A program made the translations under genes and the position numbers. A stretch of DNA of 64,000 bases from Neovahlkampfia damariscottae. Taxonomy: Eukaryota > Heterolobosea > Selenaionea > Neovahlkampfiida > Neovahlkampfiidae. Below are positions 54,731-64,000 of this stretch, one piece after another; position 1 is the stretch's first letter, and the number at the start of each line of letters is the position of its first letter. The DNA lies in NCBI GenBank assembly GCA_016618085.1, contig JABLTG010000103.1:1-64000 (forward strand), in the 5' to 3' direction. A model generated the notes under the pieces. That model searched no databases, was not told the origin of the DNA, and saw only the letters and a program-made list of their open reading frames with translations.

Positions 54731-57700
54731 ATGAACTGGTTGACAACGACTCTTTCGCTATTGTTGTTTTGTGCTGTTGTCGTGTCTACGAACCTTTATG
54801 GTTGTGGAAGAAATACTGTAAGAGTTATTCACTTTCTAACTCTGAAGTACTCGATTCTCTTAGGTATTCATTTTTTTGAGCTCACCCAATTGTAGAAAAT
54901 GGAATTCGTAAAATTCTCATTCTTTTTAAACTTGGTCCTTAGTTTCAAAGAAAAACCCATCACCTGTTGCGGCACCTGATGGATTTACTTTTGTAGATGC
55001 TGGTACTAATTTCGCTCTATTTTTAAGAAATGATTCCACTGTATGGGCAACTGGAAAAGGAGAAGTAAGTTTTGGACCAATAACACTCACCTTTGAAAGA
55101 ACATTGGTATCGAATACACCGGTTCAGTTTATGAACCAGTTCAAATACCTTCTCTTTTCAACATAACAAAAATATCTGCTGGAGCATATCATTCTTTAGC
55201 ATTATCTGGAAACGGAAGTTTCTATACTTTTGGTTCAAACACAGTTTTTTTTTTTAAATTTTAAACTTGTTTTTTATGGAAGCATTATCAACTTGGTGAT
55301 GGAACTAACATCTCAAAAACTGTTCCAGTGCTAATCAAACATATTGAAAACGTCATTGAAGTTAATGGTGGACGATATCATACTTTAGTTTTAACAGAAA
55401 ACGGAACTGTTTTTTCTTTTGGTTACAATTCAGTTTTTGTTTTTTCTTTTTAATTTTCAAAGCATGGACAATTAGGTCTCAACTTAACAAATTCAACACT
55501 ACATATGGAATATCCGACTATGATTCCTACTTTTACAAATATCACAAAAGTTTCTGCTGGTGGTTATCATTCAATGATATTGGACAATGGTGGAAACGTT
55601 TATGTTTTTGGTTCTTCAACTGTAAATGAATTCTTTTTTTTTAATCAAAAGTATGGACAACTGGGCCTTGATGATCAAGTGGAGCACATTTCTCCTGTAA
55701 GAAATAGCTTTTTTGAAAATGCGGTTGCAATAAGCGCAGGTGGTTTTCATTCGCTAGTATTAGATAGTGGTACATCTTATGGATTTGGTGATAATTCAAT
55801 ACAACAATTAGGGGTTGAAAGAGAAGTTAATTTAAGTCCTCGATCAATATTTCAGAAAACAAAATTCATTTATGCTTCTTTGAATGAAATGCCAGTAGCA
55901 GCCATTTCTAACCTTGACCAAGCTCTGAAGAATGGATTTGGATATTATTTTGTTGAACTCTCAAATTGTACTGGGATTGCATGTGGTAAATCAACTTGTT
56001 ACTTTGTCAAAGATTCCAAGATTTATAGTAGAGGAACTAATGAATTTGGAGAAGCTGGGGTTCCATTAATCAGAATGACTCATTTGAAAGGAATCGATAA
56101 AAAGATTACTGGGGAAAAACATTCATTGTCTCTCAAAAATACATCCCTATTTACTGTTGGAGAAAGTAAGATCGATGAATTTTTTAACAAAATTTTCAAG
56201 GTGAGTATTATCAACTTGGAAATCAATACAAAGGAGATTCAGGATTTCCATTTGCCGTCCAACCTTTTGAAAATATTTCACACATTGCTGCTGGCGAGAA
56301 ATTTTCTATGTTTGTTTCTGAAAATGGATCATTGTACGGAAGTGGATATAATGGAGACGGTGAATTAGGATTAGGAAATCCCCAAAGCACTAACATTTTT
56401 ATACCATTAAACATCCCAACAAAAGTTTTACAACTTTCAGTCAGTAACTCTTTTGCTTTGGTTATTGCAAATGTTTCTGATTTTTATTCAATGGGAATTA
56501 ATACTTATGGAGAAATCGGAAGTGGATCCGTAGGATTACAGAAATCTTCTCTATTCATCAAATCAGGAGTTCTCAAAATAGCTGCTGGTGGGTTTCATTC
56601 ATTGATATTATGCGAAGATTCCTCGGTATATTCTTTTGGGAGAAACAATGTGAGAAAACAATGACTAATATATATTTCTGCAGAAAGGACAATTAGGCGA
56701 TGGTACTACTAATAATAATGCTACTCATATAAAACTTGATGTTCTAAATGTCACTGAAATATCAGCAGGACGAGAATTTTCAATTCTTCTGGTTGAAAAT
56801 AATTCTATTTACGTTTTTGGATCAAACACAGTAGAAATTTGCATGTTAATATTTTTTAGTTCGGACAATTAGGTTTGGGCATCATCAATGGCTCAGTTTT
56901 ATTTCCAACTTTGTTGGAAAACTTTGTGAATGTCACAAAAGTTGCTTGTGGTCACGAACACACAGTTGTTTTAACTTCAGACCACAAAGTTTATTTATTT
57001 GGAAGTAATGATCAAATGCAACTTGGAAATGATTCACTCCCATACAAAAACATAAATCCAGTTCTACGTGATGATACAAATCATTATTTGGATATTGATG
57101 CTTCATTCTACAATTCTTTTCTTTATTTCGAGTTCAAATGCTTTGGTATATTAGAATCAAATAATTCAGTTTGTTCATCAAATGGTGCTTGTACTGGTAT
57201 TGATATTTGTACTTGTTTAAATGGATTTTCTGGTGATAAATGTCAATTTCATTCTTGTTTTGGAATCAATGCAACTAATTCTATTGTTTGTTCATCTCAT
57301 GGTTCTTGCAATTCATTGAACAATTGTACTTGCAATAATGAATATGCAGGAAGTCAGTGTGAAATCTATTCATGTTTTGGAGTGAATTCAACAGATTTAA
57401 ATGTTTGTTCCTCAAATGGAAATTGTGTCAGTTCAAATGTTTGCAATTGTGAAAAAAATTACACAGGAAATGATTGTGAATTTTCAACTTGTTTTGGATT
57501 AAATTCCACAGATTCAAATGTTTGCTCATCACATGGGACTTGTATTTCAGTCGATAATTGTACTTGCAGTCTTGGATATTTTGGAATACAATGTGAATTT
57601 CCTTCATGTTTTGGTATAAATGCTACAAATTCATCAGTTTGCTCTTCGGAAGGAATTTGTTCGTCTCTTGATAATTGTACTTGCAATATTGGACATCAAG

Positions 57701-60700
57701 GTAGTGAATGTCAAGAATTAATCCCTCCAACTTCATTATATGGTTCAGGAAAGAATTTTGTAATTATTCAATTATTTTAATATGTTTTTAGGATTCAATG
57801 CTTCTTGGTAATTTTAGTTTTTTTTCAACTTAATTTTACAGGAAATGGAATAGGTTTGAATTTTATCATATTGATTTTTTTTAGCTACTTCTCATACCTC
57901 AAACCCATTTGATATTCCAAAAGGATTTATTTCAATATCAGCTGGTGATGAATTTACACTCTTTTTGAGAAATGATTCCACTGTCTGGATTGTCGGAAAA
58001 GGAATGGTAAGAAATCAACATATTCTAAACATTCATTTGAAGAATGGAATGGGAATGAATTTAGATTATCAAATTTATAAACCTGTTCAAATTCCAACTC
58101 TCTCAAATATTTTAAAAATAGAAGCCGGAAATAATTTTGGATTCGCTATTGGGTATAATAGCAGCTTATTCGTATTTGGTTCAAACTCTTTTGGAACTTT
58201 GGGAATGAGTTCGATATCAGAAGTACTTACTACAGCCATAAATCCATATCTGAACAATGTTTCTCATGTTTCTGGTGGTATTCAGCACTCTTTGTTCATA
58301 TCCAATGGTTCTCTGTATAGTTGTGGTCAAAATACAGTAAGTGATTCATTATTAATTTTCATCATAGTATGGCCAATTGGGTGATGGAACTTTTGTTCAA
58401 AAACCAATTCCAGTTTTCATTAGTTCACTTTCTAATGTTGTTCAAATTTCAGCTGGTAATTGGCATTCTCTTGTGTTGCTTGATTCTGGAGAAGTTTATT
58501 CATTCGGATCTCATGTAAGATCAAAATAATGCTAACCCAACAAATAGACAGGTGGGGTTTTAGGTGTTGGAATCATCACTTCAAGTAAAAACTCACCACA
58601 ATTGATCACTACCCTTTCAAACATTACTCAAATTTCTGCAGGGAATGCTCATTCAACTGTCATAGATCATATCGGAGACGTTTATGTATTCGGATCAAAT
58701 ACAGTTGGTGAAATTGGATTGGGTATGACTCTTGAATCTAAAGTACCTCTATTACTATCAATAAGAAATATTAGTTCCATTTCTGCTTCTCAGAGAAACA
58801 CTTGGTTCATTAAAAATGATAGAACAGTTTTTGTGACAGGATTTGGTGTTAATGGACAATTAGGGTTAGGTAACTATTCAACTATATATACTCCAACACA
58901 ACTAAATAAGTTTCTGAATTGTACTGCGGCAACATCAACATCAACAACTTCTTACATCCTAAATGATGATGAAATCTTTGTTTCAGGGTTATTTTCAAGT
59001 AATATTCAAACAACATCATTATTGGGCTCTTACAAGAAGATATTAACTGGAGAAGACCATTCATTAATTTTGGACAACAATTCTACTTTACATGTACTTG
59101 GAAATAGTAAGAACTTAAAAAACTGAAATTTTTCAAAGATTTTGTTCATCAACTTGGAATTTCAACAACTATTGATCCTCAAACAACACCAAAGAAAGTA
59201 AATGAATCCTTAAAAGTCAAGAGAATTATAGCTGGGTCTTCTTATTCTCTTATTGTGACGGAAGATGGAAGAACTTATGGATCTGGTGAAAATACTCTGG
59301 GACAACTTGGAATTGGATCAAAAACAAATTCATCTATTTTCACACTGATTCCACTTCCTCCAATTGATTATATTTCAACTGGAAAGAGTTCTTCTTTTGC
59401 ACTGAGTAATTCAAAAGATTGTTACGTCTTTGGCTATAATGGGGAGGGTGAGCTTGGAATAGGATCCACTACAACAACTAGAACACCATCATTTAGAGTA
59501 TCTGGTATATCTTTAGTGGCAATGGGTCAAACTCATTCATTTGTAATGAGCAATGATTCAACAGTTTATGCATCTGGAAGCAACAATGTAAGAGAACATT
59601 TTTGAAATTAATTGTAGGTTGGTCAATTGGGAATTGGGTTCACATCTTCAAGAAGAGTGTCTCCAGTCATCGTAAACATTCAAAAAATCATTCAGATCTC
59701 TGCAGGAGATACACATAGTTTATTTCTTAATAGCAATTATCAAGTATATGTTTGTGGTTCTAACAGAGTAATATTTCTTCAAATTAAACTATAGATGGGT
59801 CAAATAGGTTTTTCAGATGTTTCAACACCAAAATCATCTCCAACCTTGCTGTCCACAGTGCATAACGTTTCAAAAATTTCATGTGGATTCGAACACACGT
59901 TGTTGCTCACCAATGATTTCAAAGTTTATGCTTTTGGAAGTAATACAGCTTTTCAAATTGGAAATTCATCTCTTCCAGATGTTAATAATTACCCTATCCT
60001 CATAGATATTTCAAAACGATATTATGATATTGATGCTTCATATTTCAATTCATTTTTTTTTGTTGACAATATTCAATGTTTTGGAATTTGGTCAACTGAT
60101 TCTACTGTCTGTTCTTCAAATGGAGTCTGTGCCTCTTATGATAATTGTCAATGTAACAATGGCTACTCTGGAAATCAATGTGAATTCACAAAATGTTTCG
60201 GAAAAAACTCCACAGATTTTTCTGTTTGTTCAAACAACGGTACCTGTATCTCACTTGATCAATGCCTTTGTTCAAAGAGCTTTGGGAATGAATGTCAATT
60301 TCCAATTTGTTTCGGAATTTATTCAAATGAAACAGCTGTATGCTCCAACAACGGAACATGTGCTGCTCCGGATAATTGTGTTTGTTCTAAAGGGTACTCT
60401 GGAAGTCAATGTGAAGTATCAAGTTGTAATGGAGTTTCAGTCTCAAATCCAAATGTTTGCTCTGGAAATGGTAATTGTGTGTCACTTGATAAATGCACTT
60501 GCAACACAGGATTTTTGGGGAATGATTGTCAATTTTTTTTGCAATGTTACGGCAAAAATTCAACAGATGATGTTGTTTGCTCAGGAAACGGAAACTGTTC
60601 ATCATCTGATATCTGTATTTGCCAAAATGAATACGTCGGAAATCAATGCCAATTCAAAGAATCTTTGAAATGCTTTGGAAAAAATGCAAATGATACAGGG

Positions 60701-62899
60701 GTTTGTTCAGGAAATGGTTTTTGTTCATCTTCGAATAATTGTACCTGTTCCATTGGATATTACGGAAATGAATGCAATTTTTACAATTGCAATGAAAAGA
60801 GTATGACAGATTCAACGGTTTGTTCATCAAATGGATTTTGTTTAAGCCCAAATAACTGTTCATGTTTCGCTGGTTATGTTGGTTCTGATTGTGAATCACC
60901 AACGTGCTTCGGTTTCAATTCATCAAATCCTTCCACTTGTTCATCAAATGGTATTTGTTCAGGTGTTGATAGATGTATGTGCAAACCAAAATTTTCAGGT
61001 GAAAAATGTGAAAAAAATGAAACAGTTGAATATTCAGGGGATTTGAATTGTGCTGTTTTTTCCAATGACTATATTCGATTTTATCAATTTAAAAAATCGA
61101 TGATTATTGAACCAAGTATTTGCACAACATCTGGATGGGCAGGTGTCGCATTTCACAAAAAACAAGGAATTGATACATCAATGTTTCTTGCAGTTTCTTG
61201 GTATTCTTCTGGAGGATCAGAGCTAAAAATCAGTGAACTCAAAAATCACAGAGAGAAATCAATTCTCAAGAAATCAACTGTTGGGCTATTATTTCCAGAT
61301 GAAGAATCAATTCCAGATGTTAGATTTCAAAATAAACAAAGATTCACCATTAGAGTAGACGACATTTTAATCAAGAACTATGATTATATTTCAATTGTTT
61401 GTGGAAGTAAATCACCGATTCAAAACAATTCAACAATCACTTTTTCGTATCATGAATCAGTCAATACAAGATATTTCAACATATCCAATACACTATCAAT
61501 TTGTGATGCATTTGTTCTTTCTGGTTTTTCAAATAGAATTGCGGATACATCTGAAAATTTATGGTTCATTGAAATGGGAGTTTATCTTATTATTTTATTT
61601 GTTGTTTTAGTTTTCAAAGATCATCAACCTTTAAAATCAAGAGGTTTTGTTCCTTATTTAGCATTATTGTCACAATATGGAGCTACTTTTTCATCTATTC
61701 AATATTACTTTTTTGATTTGGAATGGAGGTCAAAATACTCTTGTTATTTACAAACTTTTCTTTATGAAAATTTCTTGTCAGTTATTTTCTTAATTATGCC
61801 TTTGAATTACTTAAGATATGTTGTTTTAATCAATATGAACAAAGACAAACAGTTAGTTTCAAAGACTGGAAGAAAATCATTATACTTCAAATTTATAATG
61901 ATGTTGAAATTTATTGCTTCCCCAAGATTTTCATTTTTCATCATTTCATCATTTTGGATTCTATTGACGATGGTTGATTTTCTAGTTATTTCAGCTTTGC
62001 CACCATTTATGAATTGCACAACGAGAAAATCATTTGGAATTTATTTCCTTCATCTTGTTGTTAATATTGTCTTTGGTATTTTATTGATTATCATTGGAAT
62101 TATTGATATTATCTCAAATGTTATTCGTTACTTTGTGAATATCAAAAAGAGAAAGCAATATCGAAGATTGGCTTGGTTGAAACTCTTAAAAGATGAATTC
62201 TTTGATTTCTATTTCAAGGGTGATCCTTATTTCTTCAGAATTGAACAAATCATTGCATTTTTTGTATTCTGTTTATATGTCATGTATGAAGTTGTAAATT
62301 TCAATCGACTCATTTTTGGTGAAGAGAATCTATTTCATTTGTACCTTGGAAAATATTTTTCAACGATTGGAAGATCAGTCATCACTTATGCTTTTGCATT
62401 TTATCAAGTACTTTTACCTTTGATAGTTGCCATATTCCTCATTTCGATTAAATTAATCAAAGGTTGGTTTGTAACCAAAATAGAAACTGATGCAGATGAA
62501 TTGGATTACTTCTTATCAAAACCTGAATTTTTTGATTTGTTTTTGGTCTTTGCTCAATCAGAATGGTCACAAGAGAATGTATTAGCATTCAGGGATGTCA
62601 AGAAATATCGTCAATTGAAAAATGAAAAAAGATTAAATCATGCATTTGATATTTATTACATGTACTTGAATGGTGAAAATGCACCTTTACAAATCAACAT
62701 TGATTCCAAAAGTTGCAATGACTTGATGAAAATTATCAATGATCCAAAATCTAAATTGTCAGATACTCTATTTAATGGTATTGAAAAAGGAATCAAAATT
62801 AATTTATCTGACACTTGGTCTCGTTTTATTTTGACAAATGAGTTTTCAAATTATCAAAAGAACAGAGAAATTCAACTCCAAGAAATGAAATTCCTATAA
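54731..62899 (+). CDS. Giant RCC1-EGF-DOMON-like-7TM-RGS receptor-like protein
   Basis: Twenty exons, 2517 aa, signal peptide first (MNWLTTTLSLLLFCAVVVST). Introns start at 54818, 54864, 54908, 55065, 55244, 55433, 55622, 56166, 56650, 56831, 57760, 57808, 57854, 58007, 58337, 58515, 59107, 59588 and 59768 (27-39 nt). Layout: RCC1 blades about 20-690, five EGF-like repeats (about 693-885, six Cys each, CFGxNxTxxxVCSSxGxC), a second RCC1 set (about 890-1570), eight EGF repeats (about 1575-1885), a DOMON-like domain (CTTSGWAGVAFHKKQG, about 1890-2040), six to seven membrane spans (about 2070-2380, opening with LKSRGFVPYLALLSQY) and a C-terminal RGS domain (about 2390-2508: SKPEFFDLFLVFAQSEWSQE, DTWSRFILTNEF). 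RGS domains speed GTP hydrolysis on G-alpha. Most introns fall directly before xGQLG of an RCC1 blade. Exon lengths 16, 12, 122, 449 recur in both halves, showing internal duplication. Confidence 0.88.
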
Positions 62900-63033
62900 A
62901 TAGTTTTTTTAACATATTTTCATAATTGTCTTTGTCTCACAACACAAGTTCATATTGAAGCATTGATATTGAAGGTGAACAACATAAGTTGAGCAACATT
63001 TATAAAACAAAAAATTTAAGAAAAATATATATC

Positions 63034-63107
63034 TATCGAAGGTGGGACTCGAACCCACAACCTCCCGCTCCGTAGGCGGGTGCTCTAACCAATTGAGCCA
63101 CATCGAC
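63034..63107 (-). tRNA. tRNA-Arg (anticodon ACG)
   Basis: 74 nt, intronless; D stem GCUC/GAGC, anticodon stem CCCGC/GCGGG with loop CUACGGA, T stem GUGGG/CCCAC, discriminator A. The acceptor stem has G1-U72 and a U6-U67 mismatch; the rest pairs. A run of T lies within about 10 bases of the 3' end. Confidence 0.93.
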
Positions 63108-63272
63108 TTTGTTGTTTACATATAACAAAGTGAAAGTATTTCAAACTGAAAAATCATCTTCTTTTATTTGTTTTCAAATTTGTCCAATAGTTGTTTGAAT
63201 GGTCAGTAGTTTGTCAAAGAAAGTTTTGAAAATACTGTCTCATATCCGGTTCATGTTGAGAAATCCAAATTG

Positions 63273-63657
63273 ATGCATTCTGATTCTTTGAAAATTATTT
63301 ATCTTGGTGATTATAATGTTGGAAAGAGAACAGAAGAAACAAATTTATCTAAATCTAACAGAAGTATTGTTTTTTCAAATACTGTTACAGAGAGTGTCGT
63401 CGTTCTACATTATCTGAAGAATTTCTTCGAATGAACTTTTTTTTCAATGGAACTCAATACAATCTCGAATTCTGGCAAACTGGAGGTTTTACTTCAAAAT
63501 TGTTCCTGAAGATGAATTCATAGAAAGAACATCAAATTGTGATTTTATTGAAATTAGTTTGAAAAAAGGAAAAAATATGGATGATTTATTAACTAAAATC
63601 ATGAATTTTGTGGTTGAACCAAAATTCAGAAACAAAGTTGCAAAACAGAAAATTTGA
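63273..63657 (+). pseudogene. Decayed Rab-like small GTPase gene
   Basis: The start MHSDSLKIIYLGDYNVGKRT has a GTPase P-loop (GDYNVGK) whose Ser/Thr position is changed, then STLSEEFLRMNFFFNGTQYN with LEFWQTGG of the switch II/DTAGQ region in a different frame, then a C-terminal helix (MDDLLTKIMNFVV). The G4 NKxD part is missing, and the frames are interrupted by several stops and at least two frame changes. No live small GTPase could be made from it. Confidence 0.7.
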
Positions 63658-63720
63658 TTTTTGAATTTTCAGAGAATATTAGGTTGTTTGAATACAAATT
63701 TTTGGAATTTATTTGATTTT

Positions 63721-64000
63721 TTAATTTGATTGAACTTTCAATTTGAACACAACATCTGTGTATTCATCGAAATTTTTGAGGATATCATTTCCATAAATAC
63801 CTTTACCAATTTGAACTTTCCACACTTCATTTCTCAATTTCACATTATCAGTACCTCCAAATCTATCCAAAATAAAAAAAAATTTTTTGACATACATGTA
63901 CAAGGTATCTTCATAAATGAACGCATCACTGAAACTTCTTGGACAAGGAGAATTTTTATATTCCAATTTTTTCCAAATGTGACTGGTCAAATCATATTTG
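63721..64000 (-). CDS. Kelch-repeat protein, C-terminal part, partial at right edge
   Basis: Runs off the window. Intron 63863-63895 (33 nt) joins DAFIYEDTLYIFGGTDNVKL, a canonical kelch blade (GG doublet followed by NEVWK); the preceding blade starts HIWKKLEYKNSPCPRSFSDA. The last 30 residues (DEYTDVVFKLKVQSN) end at 63721. Probably a kelch propeller protein, but the N-terminal domains are not visible. Confidence 0.8.
   Translation of the reverse strand, partial: KYDLTSHIWKKLEYKNSPCPRSFSDAFIYEDTLYMYVKKFFFILDRFGGTDNVKLRNEVWKVQIGKGIYGNDILKNFDEYTDVVFKLKVQSN

Noticed and set aside
57120-61020. Regularly spaced repeats resembling a CRISPR array or minisatellite
   Set aside because: They are EGF-like coding repeats with conserved cysteines and diverged third positions, not identical repeats with spacers.
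62909-63103. 64-codon minus-strand frame ending in a Trp/Glu-rich start
   Set aside because: It is the translation of the tRNA-Arg gene and its flank.
1-64000. Retroviral, LTR or Polinton-type remnants
   Set aside because: No reverse transcriptase, integrase, protein-primed polymerase or capsid-type signature and no long terminal repeats noticed on either strand.

Overview
The window is nuclear DNA of a free-living-type eukaryotic microbe, most likely a heterolobosean amoeboflagellate or a similar excavate or amoeba. The evidence is a strongly AT-rich sequence with the standard code; dense genes (about 38 in 64 kb, often 5-60 bp apart); about 92 very short GT-AG introns (26-45 nt); and a protein repertoire of BTB/TLDc, RCC1, DUF4116, RhoGEF, B-box/NHL and RCC1-EGF-7TM-RGS proteins, plus a Fanzor (eukaryotic TnpB relative). 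Introns were inferred from frame continuity plus GT/AG signals. Every multi-exon model given here sums to a whole number of codons.

Left part (1-21 kb): a Fanzor N-terminus running off the left edge, an unknown gene, an SH3-RhoGEF-PH gene, a membrane protein, a beta-propeller lectin-like gene, a GCFC/PAXBP1-type spliceosome factor, a two-domain glycosyltransferase-like protein, a membrane apyrase (CANT1 type), a BTB-BACK-beta-trefoil protein, an RBX-type RING protein, a membrane dipeptidase, a BTB-BACK-TLDc protein and an ESCRT-III Snf7/CHMP4 protein. The BTB and RBX proteins belong to cullin-ligase chemistry, though nothing shows that they act together.

Middle (20-50 kb): a WD-like protein, a secreted Cys-rich protein, two alpha/beta hydrolases, a nine-exon DUF229 sulfatase-like enzyme with an 11-nt exon, a LEA-like peptide, a T1/BTB-TLDc protein, a RING-less TRIM-like protein, a zinc finger fused to F-BAR, a 2147-residue HEAT scaffold (possible huntingtin relative), the mitochondrial tRNA-modification GTPase MnmE/GTPBP3, a DEK-C/B-box/RCC1 protein, a pair of tandem secreted repeat proteins, and a DUF4116 protein.

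Right part (50-64 kb): a Fis1-like protein without its membrane anchor, an EF-hand/PIP-kinase/DEP/PH enzyme, a polyQ-tailed membrane protein, a 20-exon 2517-residue receptor-like protein (two RCC1 propellers, two EGF blocks, a DOMON-like region, a multi-TM region and an RGS domain) built by internal duplication, a dead small-GTPase copy, and the end of a kelch gene. Three tRNA genes are present (two identical tRNA-Ala(UGC) and one tRNA-Arg(ACG)).

The most general signal is regulatory. Most genes have a CCAAT pentamer, usually CCAATCA or CCAATAA and in either orientation, about 3-50 bp upstream of the start codon. In two places one motif sits in a 34-43 bp gap between divergent start codons. 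I saw no rRNA genes, CRISPR arrays, LTR elements or virus-like elements.
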